Positions 34,347 through 42,655 of a stretch of 64,000 bases of DNA are shown here, piece by piece; the stretch's first letter is position 1; each line of letters starts with the position of its first letter. The notes under the pieces were generated by a model. It was not told the origin of the DNA. It made no database searches and worked only from the letters and a program-made list of their open reading frames with translations. Made by a program: the position numbers and the translations under genes. The DNA is taken from assembly GCA_900550865.1 (NCBI GenBank), contig URTM01000008.1:1-64000 (forward strand). The letters run 5' to 3'. The DNA is from an uncultured Dorea sp. GTDB lineage: Bacteria; Bacillota; Clostridia; Lachnospirales; Lachnospiraceae.

Positions 34347-35408
34347 ATGAATACAGGTAACCAGAATTCCAAAAATCTAATTGATAAATTACATAAGGAA
34401 CATACACTGACCAAAGAAGAATGGATCACGCTGATCGAGGGACGCACTCCGGAACTTTCCGAATATCTCTTTTCCCTGGCACGCGAGGAACGCCACCGCT
34501 ATTACGGTCATGATGTCTACGTGCGTGGACTGATCGAATTTACCAACTATTGTAAGAACGACTGTCTCTACTGCGGCATACGGAAAAGCAATGGAAACGC
34601 ACACAGGTACCGTCTGTCAGAAGAAGAAATCCTGAACTGTTGCAAAGAAGGATATGCACTTGGTTTCCGCACCTTTGTATTGCAGGGCGGTGAAGACGGA
34701 TATTATACAGATGAACGCATCATCCATCTGATCCGGATGATCAAAAAGCAGTATCCCGACTGTGCGATTACGCTCTCCATCGGCGAAAAGTCAAAAGAAA
34801 GTTATCAGGATTACTACGATGCAGGAGCCGACCGTTATCTTCTGCGGCATGAAACTTATAACCACGAACATTACAGACGACTTCATCCATCAAACCTTAG
34901 TCCGGAACACAGACAACAGTGTCTGCGTGATTTAAAGGACATCGGTTATCAGGTCGGCTGCGGATTCATGGTTGGATCTCCATACCAGACACCGGAACAT
35001 CTGGCGGAAGACATGCTTTTCATGAAAGAACTGAATCCACACATGATCGGAATCGGTCCATTCATCCCACACCATGATACGCCGTTTGCCGGAGAACCTG
35101 CCGGGACACTGGAGCTTAGCTTATATATGCTCGGGTTGATCCGGCTGATGATCCCGAAGGTTCTGCTTCCAGCCACAACCGCACTTGGGACCATCCATCC
35201 GAAAGGCCGTGAACTCGGAATCCTGGCCGGGGCAAATGTCGTAATGCCAAATCTTTCACCGACAGAAGTCAGGAAAGATTATCTTCTATATGATAATAAG
35301 ATCTGTACTGGAGACGAATCTGCCCAGTGCAGGCATTGTCTGGAAATGCGGATGAAATCTGTCGGTTATCAGGTTGTAACTGACCGGGGAGATTCCCTGA
35401 ACAATTAA
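34347..35408 (+). CDS. hydE: [FeFe]-hydrogenase maturase HydE (radical SAM)
   Basis: The 353-residue radical-SAM enzyme takes part in building the diiron subcluster of the H-cluster. The CX3CX2C motif is in YCKNDCLYCGIRKSN (about 68-82). Further HydE marks are FVLQGGEDGYYTDERI, RYLLRHET, and MVGSPYQTPEHLAEDMLFMKEL. It is followed after 36 bp by hydF. A TTGTCT box with TATGATATACT around 34268-34300 is the likely promoter. hydG and the hydrogenase genes are not in this window. Confidence 0.95.
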   Translation: MNTGNQNSKNLIDKLHKEHTLTKEEWITLIEGRTPELSEYLFSLAREERHRYYGHDVYVRGLIEFTNYCKNDCLYCGIRKSNGNAHRYRLSEEEILNCCKEGYALGFRTFVLQGGEDGYYTDERIIHLIRMIKKQYPDCAITLSIGEKSKESYQDYYDAGADRYLLRHETYNHEHYRRLHPSNLSPEHRQQCLRDLKDIGYQVGCGFMVGSPYQTPEHLAEDMLFMKELNPHMIGIGPFIPHHDTPFAGEPAGTLELSLYMLGLIRLMIPKVLLPATTALGTIHPKGRELGILAGANVVMPNLSPTEVRKDYLLYDNKICTGDESAQCRHCLEMRMKSVGYQVVTDRGDSLNN

Positions 35409-35444
35409 AATTCTTTGATTATTTATGAAAGCGAGGTATACATC

Positions 35445-36677
35445 ATGAGTTTAAACAGCACACCTTCTTCAGAACGGATACATATCGGAATCTTCGGCAG
35501 ACGGAATGCCGGAAAATCAAGCCTGATCAATGCCCTTACCGGACAGAATCTTGCGATCGTGTCGGATGTACGCGGGACCACGACCGATCCTGTATTCAAA
35601 TCCATGGAACTGCTTCCGCTTGGTCCGGTTGTCATGATCGACACTCCGGGTCTCGACGATGAGGGAGAACTCGGAAAACTCCGCATCCAGAAAGCCTATC
35701 AGGTCCTGAACAAGACGGACATTGCAGTGCTCGTGATCGACGGAACCACCGGAATCACTCCACAGGACAACGCCATTCTCACACGCATACAGGATAAGAA
35801 GATTCCGCTCCTGCTCGTCCTCAACAAAGCAGATCTGGTGTCCGAACACACACATCAGGAAATGATCGTATCCACACATCTGAAATATAAGATTCCTCTG
35901 GAAAACATTCTGTGGACCAATACCACAGAACATCTTCATATTCACGAACTGAAAGAACGACTCGGATCTCTGGTCCCTTCTGAAGATTCTTCCAGATTCA
36001 TCGTGCGTGATCTTGTAACTCCCGGAGATTTTGTCGTACTGGTTGTCCCGATCGACTCGGCAGCACCAAAGGGAAGATTAATTCTTCCACAACAGCAGAC
36101 GATCCGTGATCTTCTCGATGCCGGTACGACTGCAATTGTGGTAAAAGAGACCGAACTTAAGAGCACTCTGGCTTCACTTGGTAAAAAACCTGCACTTGTG
36201 ATCACTGACAGTCAGGCATTTAAAGAAGTTGACAAAGATACACCTTCTGATATCCTTCTAACTTCATTTTCTATTCTTTTTGCAAGATACAAGGGAAATC
36301 TGGAAACGGTTGTCAGAGGCGCACGGGCATTAGACACACTGGAAGATGGGGACATCATTCTGATCAGTGAAGGCTGTACCCATCACCGCCAGTGTGACGA
36401 TATCGGTACTGTCAAACTGCCGCGCTGGGTACGTGAATATACCGGAAAAGATGTGTCATTTGAATTTACCAGCGGAACTGAATTTCCTCTGGATCTGACC
36501 AGATATAAGATGATCATCCACTGTGGCGGATGTATGCTGAACGAACGGGAAATGAAATACCGTCTCAAATGCGCCGGTGACGCAGATATCCCGATCACGA
36601 ATTATGGAACTGCAATTGCTTACATAAAGGGAATTCTGGAGCGGAGTATCGAGATGTTCCCACAGTTACGGAAATAA
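35445..36677 (+). CDS. hydF: [FeFe]-hydrogenase maturase HydF (GTPase scaffold)
   Basis: The 410-residue GTPase carries the nascent diiron cluster to apo-hydrogenase. GTPase motifs are G1 GRRNAGKSS (about 18-26), G3 DTPGLDD and G4 NKAD. The iron-sulfur site is visible as CTH (in ISEGCTHHRQCDD) and HCGGC (in MIIHCGGCMLNERE), matching the CXH...HCXXC pattern of HydF. The start at 35445 has GAGG 9 bp upstream. It is cotranscribed with hydE, and the GNAT gene follows after 26 bp. Confidence 0.96.
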   Translation: MSLNSTPSSERIHIGIFGRRNAGKSSLINALTGQNLAIVSDVRGTTTDPVFKSMELLPLGPVVMIDTPGLDDEGELGKLRIQKAYQVLNKTDIAVLVIDGTTGITPQDNAILTRIQDKKIPLLLVLNKADLVSEHTHQEMIVSTHLKYKIPLENILWTNTTEHLHIHELKERLGSLVPSEDSSRFIVRDLVTPGDFVVLVVPIDSAAPKGRLILPQQQTIRDLLDAGTTAIVVKETELKSTLASLGKKPALVITDSQAFKEVDKDTPSDILLTSFSILFARYKGNLETVVRGARALDTLEDGDIILISEGCTHHRQCDDIGTVKLPRWVREYTGKDVSFEFTSGTEFPLDLTRYKMIIHCGGCMLNEREMKYRLKCAGDADIPITNYGTAIAYIKGILERSIEMFPQLRK

Positions 36678-36703
36678 ATGAACGTTTTATAAAGGAGATT
36701 TTT

Positions 36704-37198
36704 ATGCAGATCAGAAAAGCGACAATGAATGACCTTCCGGACATCCTTGCAATCTATGCCTATGCCCGGGAATATATGAAAGAACACGGCAACCCTGACC
36801 AGTGGAAGGACAGCTATCCTCCATTAGAACTGACTACACAGGATATCCGCTCCGGCTGCTTACATGTCTGTATCATAAAGGCTGATGGTCAGGAACAGAT
36901 CGGCGGTGTATTCTATTTTCATCCGGAAGAAGATCCTGATTACCAGAACATTGACGGTTCCTGGTTAAATCCTGATCCTTATGCCGTTGTTCACAGAGTT
37001 GCCACCGCACCGGACACAAAAGGCGTTGCCACCTTCTGCCTCAACTGGGCTTATGAACAGTTTCCAAATATTAAAATCGATACCCACGACGATAATATCC
37101 CGATGCAGCATCTGCTTGCCAAATTAGGCTTCACCCGCTGCGGACATACAACACTGCAAAACGGGGATATCCGCTTGATCTATCAAAAATCCATCTAA
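36704..37198 (+). CDS. GNAT-family N-acetyltransferase
   Basis: The 164-residue protein has the GNAT layout: RKATMNDLPDILAIYAYAREYMKEHG at the N-terminus, the VVHRVATAPDTKGVATFCLNWA acetyl-CoA region and the C-terminal IDTHDDNIPMQHLLAKLGFTRCGHT. The acceptor is unknown. AGGAG precedes the ATG; it is probably the last gene of the hydE-hydF unit and ends at the terminator at 37249. Confidence 0.85.
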   Translation: MQIRKATMNDLPDILAIYAYAREYMKEHGNPDQWKDSYPPLELTTQDIRSGCLHVCIIKADGQEQIGGVFYFHPEEDPDYQNIDGSWLNPDPYAVVHRVATAPDTKGVATFCLNWAYEQFPNIKIDTHDDNIPMQHLLAKLGFTRCGHTTLQNGDIRLIYQKSI

Positions 37199-37203
37199 TC
37201 TAC

Positions 37204-37229
37204 AGAACTTGCCACCGACAGATATTTCC
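37204..37229 (+). repeat. Dispersed palindromic element, copy D (degenerate)
   Basis: AGAACTTGCCACCGACAG matches the left and middle of the element also found at 38095, 45466, 54402 and (reversed) 40071; the right arm has decayed. It starts 6 bp after the GNAT stop codon. Confidence 0.4.
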
Positions 37230-37248
37230 GAACGCTTGGCAATCCAAA

Positions 37249-37306
37249 CACCACAGACAGATGTTTTTCACAATATTCCGGGAAGCATCTGCCTGCGGTG
37301 TTTTTT
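37249..37306 (+). terminator. Terminator of the hydE-hydF-GNAT unit
   Basis: Arms CACCACAGACAGATG (37249-37263) and CATCTGCCTGCGGTG (37286-37300) pair with two mismatches and are followed by TTTTTT. It may also slow the converging lrp transcript. Confidence 0.8.
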
Positions 37307-37332
37307 ATATCGGCCCTTCTTTCGATCTTCTT

Positions 37333-37797
37333 CTACCTTTCTTCCTCTTCTTCCAATGCTTCTACATTTAATCCCCTCGGCTCAACCGGCGTGGAGAATA
37401 CAATCTGCGTCTGTGTCTTTCCAAAATGCTGAAGCTGCCCGATGAATCCGTCCAGTTCGATCGTGCTCGGAAATGCCACCTTCATAAGCATCGAATAATT
37501 GCCTGTTACACAATTACACTCTATCACATTTGGAATACTCTCTATAAATGGATAGAATTCCGGCTTCTGTACCGGCTCTAATTCCATATTGATAAATGCC
37601 GTGATATGGAATCCCAATTTCAACGGATCGATCTTCACGCCATATCCTTTTATGATTCCTTCTTTTTCCATCTTTTCAATTCTGGCAGATACTGCGGGAG
37701 TGGATAAATATACTTCTTTTGCCAGCTCCTTCAAAGACATTCTCGCATTTTTCTGCAGTAAATAAATCAAATGTTCATCGATGCGGTCCATATTCAT
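37333..37797 (-). CDS. Lrp/AsnC-family transcriptional regulator
   Basis: The 154-residue protein has an N-terminal winged HTH (IDEHLIYLLQKNARMSLKELAKEVYLSTPAVSARIEKME) and a C-terminal RAM ligand-binding domain (ECNCVTGNYSMLMKVAFPSTIELDGFIGQL). Such regulators sense amino acids. It is divergent from aspA, so aspartate catabolism is a plausible target, and it probably controls its own promoter. The start at 37797 has AGGAAAGGG upstream; an ATG at 37791 is also possible. Confidence 0.9.
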   Translation of the reverse strand: MNMDRIDEHLIYLLQKNARMSLKELAKEVYLSTPAVSARIEKMEKEGIIKGYGVKIDPLKLGFHITAFINMELEPVQKPEFYPFIESIPNVIECNCVTGNYSMLMKVAFPSTIELDGFIGQLQHFGKTQTQIVFSTPVEPRGLNVEALEEEEER

Positions 37798-37882
37798 ACG
37801 CCCTTTCCTGTGTTTTGTTTCATTTTCCATATTATTTTTCTGTTTACTTCTGATTTTCTATAATTGCATTTTCTCACTCTTC

Positions 37883-37941
37883 ACTTAATAAGTATACGTT
37901 TGTACTTATAAAAATACAATTCTCTTTCCATTTGCACTTAA
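37883..37941 (-). promoter_or_regulatory. lrp promoter and phased ACTTAW operator sites
   Basis: TTGTAT (37919-37914) and TATACT (37896-37891) are 17 bp apart on the minus strand. An inverted repeat ATAAGTA/TACTTAT (37888-37894, 37903-37909) covers the -10 box and half the spacer, and ACTTAATAAGT at 37883-37893 is itself palindromic. ACTTAA/ACTTAT/ACTTAA elements start at 37883, 37904 and 37936, spaced 21 and 32 bp, i.e. two and three helical turns, as expected for an Lrp protein wrapping DNA. The rest of the 37942-38191 gap, which must hold the aspA promoter, shows no clear boxes. Confidence 0.6.
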
Positions 37942-38094
37942 GAAAATAAAGTCAGATCCCTTATCTTTTAAAAATGAAAAGTCAGATCCACAAAATTCGA
38001 ATTTATTTTCACACTCCTGCATCTTCTATTTACAAATTTTTTTATCAGGTGTAACCTTAGCACCATAATTCAAACAGAAATCACAGAACAGCGC

Positions 38095-38122
38095 AGAAGA
38101 CTTGCCGCCGGCAGCTTCTCTT
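38095..38122 (+). repeat. Dispersed palindromic element, copy A
   Basis: A copy of the AGAA-N-TTGCC-N3-GGCAGCTTCTCTT element lies about 70 bp upstream of aspA. Its core TGCCG-C-CGGCA is a perfect palindrome. Confidence 0.5.
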
Positions 38123-38191
38123 GTATACCCAGATATCAGGAAATGTGATTTCTGATCACACTATTTTAACGACAAGCAGGAGGATGTAATT

Positions 38192-39628
38192 ATGATGAAA
38201 ACAAGAACAGAAGCAGATTCAATTGGTGTAATGGAAGTCCCGGCAGAAGCCTACTATGGAGTACAGGCATTAAGAGCAAAAGAGAATTTTCCAATCACAC
38301 ACCAGCAGTTACATCCTGAATTCATAAAAAGTATGGCGAAACTCAAGAAAGCCGCTGCCATCACCAACCGTGATGCCGGACTTCTCCCACTGAATATCGC
38401 CTCAGCGATCATGAAAGCATGTGACGATCTGATCGCCGGAAAATTCACAGATGCATTCATTGTAGATGCCATACAGGGAGGTGCCGGAACATCTGCTAAC
38501 ATGAATGCCAATGAAGTGATCGCCAACCGCGCGATTGAAATCCTTGGCGGAACGAAAGGTGATTATTCTCTGGTTCACCCAAATGATCACGTCAACATGG
38601 CTCAGTCCACCAACGATATCATTCCAAGTGCCGGAAAGCTTACCGCTATTACATTGCTTGGTGATACCATCAAAGAACTTCGCCGTCTCTATGAAGCGCT
38701 TATGGATAAAGCTGAAGAATTCGATCCTATCTTAAAAATGGGTCGTACACAGTTACAGGATGCCGTTCCGATGCGTCTCGGTCAGTCCTTCCACGCATAT
38801 GCCTCTGTCATTCACAGAGATCTCTTACGATTAGAAGATGCCACACATACTCTGGAAATGCTGAATATGGGCGGAACTGCCATTGGATCTTCCATCAATG
38901 TAAGTCCTTTATATCTCAGGAACATTTGTAAAAATCTGAATAAGATCACAAAAGGAAACTTTTATCTTGCAGATGATCTGTTTGACGCAACCCAGAACCT
39001 GGACGGATTCTTATCTGTATCCGGTGTCTTAAAGACCTGCGCCGTTAACCTTTCTAAGATGTGCAATGACCTGCGTCTCTTAAGCAGCGGCCCAAAGACT
39101 GGTATCGGCGAGATCAATCTTCCGGCAAGACAGAACGGTTCTTCCATTATGCCGGGAAAGATCAACCCGGTTATTCCGGAAGTGGTCTCACAGGTTGCTT
39201 TCAATATCATCGGACATGATTACACGATCACAATGGCTGCCGAAGCTGGACAGCTGGAACTCAATGCATTTGAACCGGTAATCTTCTATACCTTATTCGA
39301 ATCCATCGAAACGCTTGGTCACGCCGCACAGACCCTGACCGACAACTGTATCCTTGGAATCACTGCCAACGAAAAACATTGTAAAGATCTGGTAAATGCA
39401 AGTGCCGGTATCGCAACTGCGCTTTGTCCTTCGATTGGATATGCCGCTTCTGCTGCACTCGCCAAGGAATCTTTGAAGACAGATGTTCCGGTTCGTCAGC
39501 TGGCAATTGCGAAAGGATATGTTACAGCAGAAGAAGCAGATAAGCTTCTGGATCCGTATGCTATGACAGGAAAGAAATCAGCCAAATCGGAATATGAGGG
39601 TTACAGAAAAGTGGCTGCGAGAGGGTAG
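38192..39628 (+). CDS. aspA: Aspartate ammonia-lyase
   Basis: The 478-residue enzyme of the fumarase/aspartase superfamily converts aspartate to fumarate and ammonia. Signatures are the N-terminal EADSIGVMEVPAEAYYGVQALRAKENFPI, GGAGTSANMNANEVIANRA, HPNDHVNMAQSTND and the family loop GSSIMPGKINPV carrying the catalytic serine; TRDLQDA-like GRTQLQDAVPMRLGQ supports aspartase over fumarase. AGGAGG lies 8 bp upstream of the ATG. It is monocistronic and downstream of the divergent Lrp regulator. Confidence 0.95.
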   Translation: MMKTRTEADSIGVMEVPAEAYYGVQALRAKENFPITHQQLHPEFIKSMAKLKKAAAITNRDAGLLPLNIASAIMKACDDLIAGKFTDAFIVDAIQGGAGTSANMNANEVIANRAIEILGGTKGDYSLVHPNDHVNMAQSTNDIIPSAGKLTAITLLGDTIKELRRLYEALMDKAEEFDPILKMGRTQLQDAVPMRLGQSFHAYASVIHRDLLRLEDATHTLEMLNMGGTAIGSSINVSPLYLRNICKNLNKITKGNFYLADDLFDATQNLDGFLSVSGVLKTCAVNLSKMCNDLRLLSSGPKTGIGEINLPARQNGSSIMPGKINPVIPEVVSQVAFNIIGHDYTITMAAEAGQLELNAFEPVIFYTLFESIETLGHAAQTLTDNCILGITANEKHCKDLVNASAGIATALCPSIGYAASAALAKESLKTDVPVRQLAIAKGYVTAEEADKLLDPYAMTGKKSAKSEYEGYRKVAARG

Positions 39629-39668
39629 ATTTTCTATTTCGTTGATTAACGGAGTTGGCCGCTCGGTC

Positions 39669-39743
39669 CTTGAAGAACACAATATAGGACACTTCTTGTT
39701 CAGGTTCCATGAGGAAGAAGTGTCCTATATTGTGTTCTTCAAG
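39669..39743. repeat. Long perfect inverted repeat downstream of aspA
   Basis: Two 29-bp arms (39669-39697 and 39715-39743) are exact reverse complements, starting CTTGAAGAACAC and ending GTGTTCTTCAAG, around a 17-bp loop. The flanks (GTTGGCCGCTCGGTC and GCGACTGGCTGC) are also loosely complementary. No T tract follows. It lies 40 bp after aspA in a convergent gap. Confidence 0.85.
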
Positions 39744-39850
39744 TCGCGACTGGCTGCATTTCCAACTTTAGATTTCCTACAGATTATCTTAAGATTTTTC
39801 ATATTTTCTTTAGTCCTATAACACAAATTAGAAACATTTGCCATGTATTA

Positions 39851-40033
39851 TATAATCATCAACAACAAAGAAGTCACTCAGGTATGAGAAATATGAATCG
39901 GCTTTTATCTGGTCTGGCTTCGCCTAAAAAATCCTTCGGTTATTTAAAAAAGACAACAACCGAGTTTATATATATCATTTTTCTTTTTCATAACTTTTTT
40001 CCTTTCGGGCATCCGGTGTGGATGCCCATTTTT
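39851..40033 (+). ncRNA. Candidate small RNA between aspA and the converging unknown gene
   Basis: A perfect TATAAT (39851-39856) is followed about 150 bp later by a clean intrinsic terminator, GGGCATCC-GGTGT-GGATGCCC then ATTTTTG (40007-40033), on the plus strand. The DNA between contains GGCTTCGCC and TCGGTT/AACCGA stems. A 59-codon frame exists but has no ribosome site and runs through the terminator. The -35 is poor. The terminator could instead serve aspA. I do not recognise an RNA family. Confidence 0.3.
40007..40033 (+). terminator. Intrinsic terminator, plus strand
   Basis: Perfect 8-bp arms GGGCATCC (40007-40014) and GGATGCCC (40020-40027), loop GGTGT, then ATTTTT. It acts rightwards; on the other strand the hairpin is followed by A/G, so it does not serve the converging gene. 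Confidence 0.8.
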
Positions 40034-40070
40034 GATACCAAAAAATTCAAAGTTTTCATATAAATATGTC

Positions 40071-40095
40071 AGAGAAGTTGCCAACGGCAAATTCT
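40071..40095 (-). repeat. Dispersed palindromic element, copy E (inverted)
   Basis: AGAGAAGTTGCCAACGGCAA on the plus strand is the reverse orientation of the other copies; the core TTGCC-AAC-GGCAA is a perfect palindrome. It lies 37 bp beyond the end of the 40133 gene. Confidence 0.5.
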
Positions 40096-40132
40096 GTGTA
40101 TTGCCATACATTCGAAAAACGCTACTATTTCC

Positions 40133-41122
40133 TTATTCCTTTTCTAAGGAATAACTCTCTATTACCACTTTTCGGTTCAGGATGCCCCTCTCCCAGATCA
40201 TCAGATGAATCTGATAACCAATGCTGTCTTTTGCGATCTCGAATGGCTCCTCCCTTAAAATAACAGATTCTTTTCCCTCTTTTTTCAGCTGTTGCTGTCT
40301 CTCTTCTACGCTATGCAAAAGAGCCTGACAACGCTCGTCCATTTCTTCTCCAAATGAACGTTTCTTATATTCTGAGACTGTTTTCCTCAACTTTTCATCC
40401 AGCAGATCGACCACCTTTACATGTGTATTCCGGTGAAGCATTGCTGCAATTTTCTTTGCAACACGTGGCTTTGGATGTTCCCGGTAGGTTTTCAATATCT
40501 TCTGCAGTCCTTTATCATCCGCCTCTTCAGCCAGTTCTTCCATTACTGCAATTGCTTCTCCTGTCGGTACCCACGGCTCGACCCGTGGAACAATGTATTT
40601 TTCCGGCACTGCAGGATAGCAACAGTAATTAAGCGGCGGAAAATCCACCAGCATCGCAAGCTTTCGTTCCTCCGGTGTACAATATTCCTCTCCCAGATAA
40701 TCATATTTGTCTCTCATGATCGCCAGACGATATTCCAGCTGCCGCAGATATTCATAATCCTTCACCCAGAAATGTCCAATCTCACCATAATCATACAGAT
40801 GGACATCTGTCAGAAGATCTTCGAAAAATATTGTGACAACAGACTCTCCCTGATGGACCACAAGAATATACTCCGTGTCGTCATAACTCATCGATGCCAA
40901 TATCTCTCCCTCATAGTCCGGTCTGTATTCCCCCGTCATTCTGGCATTATGAAATACAAGAAAACTTTCCACAGCATCATTCATCAAGTATACCAGGCGG
41001 ATATCCCTCTTGCTATTCCCATCTGGCATTTCACTATGCTGTCTGGTATCCGATTGTTCCGGAAAAATCAGCTCAAACTGTTCCTGCTCCAGAAGCTCCT
41101 GCAACATTACAAATGCATCCAC
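40133..41122 (-). CDS. Unknown protein partnered with a transglutaminase-like protein
   Basis: The 329-residue soluble protein has no motif I can name with confidence; it resembles uncharacterised Clostridiales proteins. Features: an acidic N-terminal half with EYRPDYEGEILASMSYDDTEYILVVHQGESVVTIFFEDL, a hydrophobic-proline segment VDFPPLNYCCYPAVPEKYIVPRVEPWVPTGE, and a helical charged second half. The start is a GTG whose G is also the last base of the upstream TAG stop (TAGTG), with GGAGAG upstream, so translation is coupled to the transglutaminase-like gene. The pair may act together; the function is unknown. Confidence 0.75.
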   Translation of the reverse strand: MDAFVMLQELLEQEQFELIFPEQSDTRQHSEMPDGNSKRDIRLVYLMNDAVESFLVFHNARMTGEYRPDYEGEILASMSYDDTEYILVVHQGESVVTIFFEDLLTDVHLYDYGEIGHFWVKDYEYLRQLEYRLAIMRDKYDYLGEEYCTPEERKLAMLVDFPPLNYCCYPAVPEKYIVPRVEPWVPTGEAIAVMEELAEEADDKGLQKILKTYREHPKPRVAKKIAAMLHRNTHVKVVDLLDEKLRKTVSEYKKRSFGEEMDERCQALLHSVEERQQQLKKEGKESVILREEPFEIAKDSIGYQIHLMIWERGILNRKVVIESYSLEKE

Positions 41123-42171
41123 TATTCTTTCTCTCCTTCATTTGCCTCTTCCACCACAACTTCCGGTTCGACCTCTCCATGATCTTCTACATAATCAAAG
41201 CGCAATACAGCCTGCGGCCAATTCAGACTGATCCTTGCATTCTTCTGCTTCTCTTTTCCAGCTTTCTGGATCTGGTCCAACAACTCTTCCAGAACTGCTC
41301 TGGTCAGATACCCTCCTCTCCAGTGGAATGTAAACACTCTTCCTTTTTTCGCTGTCTGCAACGCCCGCTTATACACATCCTCTACTTTTGTAAATGACAG
41401 TTTCTTCTCTTTATAATAGAAATGATCCCCATCTTCACACTTCGGTGCCGGAGCGATCAGCGGCTCATGATCTCTGAAAATGCTTTTGTCATCCAGATTG
41501 AAGTAATCGTACCGAATTTCTTTTTCCGCCTGCTTTTCTTTCATCCTTTCGCCATTTCCAAGCGTATTATCAAATGTTGCATCCAGATGATAATACTTTC
41601 CGCCGATTCTTACGATATTCCAGGTGTGGCGGTATTTGATTCCCTTCTCCGGGTTGTTACCACAGACTGCGATCATACACCAGATCCCGAGTGCATCGCA
41701 CAGCACTTTCACTGATTTCGCAATCCCTTCACAGACCCCGACACCCTGTCCGAGCGGTCCGATGATCTCATGGGAATATGGCTTTTTTAATTTATCGTAG
41801 TGTACATTTGCACAGATGAAATCATGTACATATTTTTCCTTTTCCCATTCAGATTTGTCTTTTACCGGCCTTGCAAGCTTTTCCACTCTGGATTTCATCG
41901 CTTTCTGGTGTTCTTTTATTTTGTTTTTATCGAATAAATATTCCGGGATAAATATGAAATTTGGTGAGTCCGGATAGTATTTGTACTTATACCCGGTTGC
42001 CCAGAAGATTTCCGGATGATCCAGACGCAGGCGGAAGAATACATTATAAAGTTCCTCCGCCTCCATTCCTGGAATCTGTATTGAATCTGAGATTTCAAGC
42101 AGTCCCTGCCGGATGGCATGATAGGCTGCCTGCTGTACTTTATTCATTTTGCTGTAATAATATGGTTCCAC
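41122..42171 (-). CDS. Transglutaminase-like domain protein
   Basis: The 349-residue protein has a transglutaminase-like (papain-fold) core near residues 130-240. The triad is visible: Cys in GQGVGVCEGIAKSVKVL, His in KYRHTWNIVRIGG and Asp in YYHLDATFDNTLG. It lacks a signal peptide, so it should act inside the cell, possibly as a protease or amidase. The N-terminal 100 residues are helical (MNKVQQAAYHAIRQGLLEI). The C-terminal region is acidic. It is first in a two-gene unit with the 40133 gene. Confidence 0.8.
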   Translation of the reverse strand: MEPYYYSKMNKVQQAAYHAIRQGLLEISDSIQIPGMEAEELYNVFFRLRLDHPEIFWATGYKYKYYPDSPNFIFIPEYLFDKNKIKEHQKAMKSRVEKLARPVKDKSEWEKEKYVHDFICANVHYDKLKKPYSHEIIGPLGQGVGVCEGIAKSVKVLCDALGIWCMIAVCGNNPEKGIKYRHTWNIVRIGGKYYHLDATFDNTLGNGERMKEKQAEKEIRYDYFNLDDKSIFRDHEPLIAPAPKCEDGDHFYYKEKKLSFTKVEDVYKRALQTAKKGRVFTFHWRGGYLTRAVLEELLDQIQKAGKEKQKNARISLNWPQAVLRFDYVEDHGEVEPEVVVEEANEGEKE

Positions 42172-42259
42172 GATTCTCTCTCCGTCTTATTGCATTTCTG
42201 TTTTTCAAATCTGAAACCATTATAGCAAATTTTCATGTATTTCGTACATTTCTTTTATA

Positions 42260-42283
42260 TCTGATATTTTACAGATTTTATGC
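42260..42283. repeat. Short 3'-end repeat, copy 1
   Basis: ATATCTG-ATATTTTACAGATTT at the end of the DUF1667 gene is nearly identical to the sequence at the end of the GGDEF/EAL gene (about 57345-57368). In both cases the gene's stop codon lies within the repeat. Confidence 0.35.
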
Positions 42284-42652
42284 AAGTTCAACATTTTTCG
42301 TCGCCACAATATCCACACCGGTACCGGCCACATCCTTCACCAGCACGTCTCCGATATGTACCGGTGCCGGAACTTCTACACTTTTCAATGCTTTCACACA
42401 CGCGAAGATCTTTCCCTTCGGAATATCCTCTTTCGTCTTCACTGATACCATATCGGCATCTCCTCCGGATACTCTTACCGTAGAAGTTACGATCCTGGTC
42501 GGATTGGTCACTTCTTTTCTTGCATAGATATCTCCACGTTTACAGGTATTTCCTGTTACACTGATCACTTCACCGGCTTCCATTGTCACACTCAGAGGGC
42601 AGCCCATCGGACAGCCGATACATGTCAGTTCTCTTTTTGTTACTGTTCCCAT
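42278..42652 (-). CDS. DUF1667 protein (cysteine-rich partner of GlpA-like dehydrogenase)
   Basis: The 124-residue protein starts with a cysteine cluster CIGCPMGCPLSV and NTCKRGDIYA, a CX2CX3C...C arrangement likely to hold an iron-sulfur cluster, followed by a beta-rich domain. DUF1667 proteins regularly follow GlpA- and GlpB-like flavoproteins in Clostridia and are thought to pass electrons for glycerol-3-phosphate oxidation. It starts 3 bp after the oxidoreductase gene. Its stop codon lies in a short repeat shared with the 57365 gene. Confidence 0.88.
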   Translation of the reverse strand: MGTVTKRELTCIGCPMGCPLSVTMEAGEVISVTGNTCKRGDIYARKEVTNPTRIVTSTVRVSGGDADMVSVKTKEDIPKGKIFACVKALKSVEVPAPVHIGDVLVKDVAGTGVDIVATKNVELA

Positions 42653-42655
42653 CCT

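Noticed and set aside
39840..40033. 6S RNA
   Set aside because: Size and position fit loosely, but the 5' and 3' ends do not pair and no central bubble is apparent.
39889..40062. 59-codon frame starting MRNMNRLLSGLASPKK between aspA and the 40133 gene
   Set aside because: No Shine-Dalgarno, runs through an intrinsic terminator stem and T tract; more likely non-coding.
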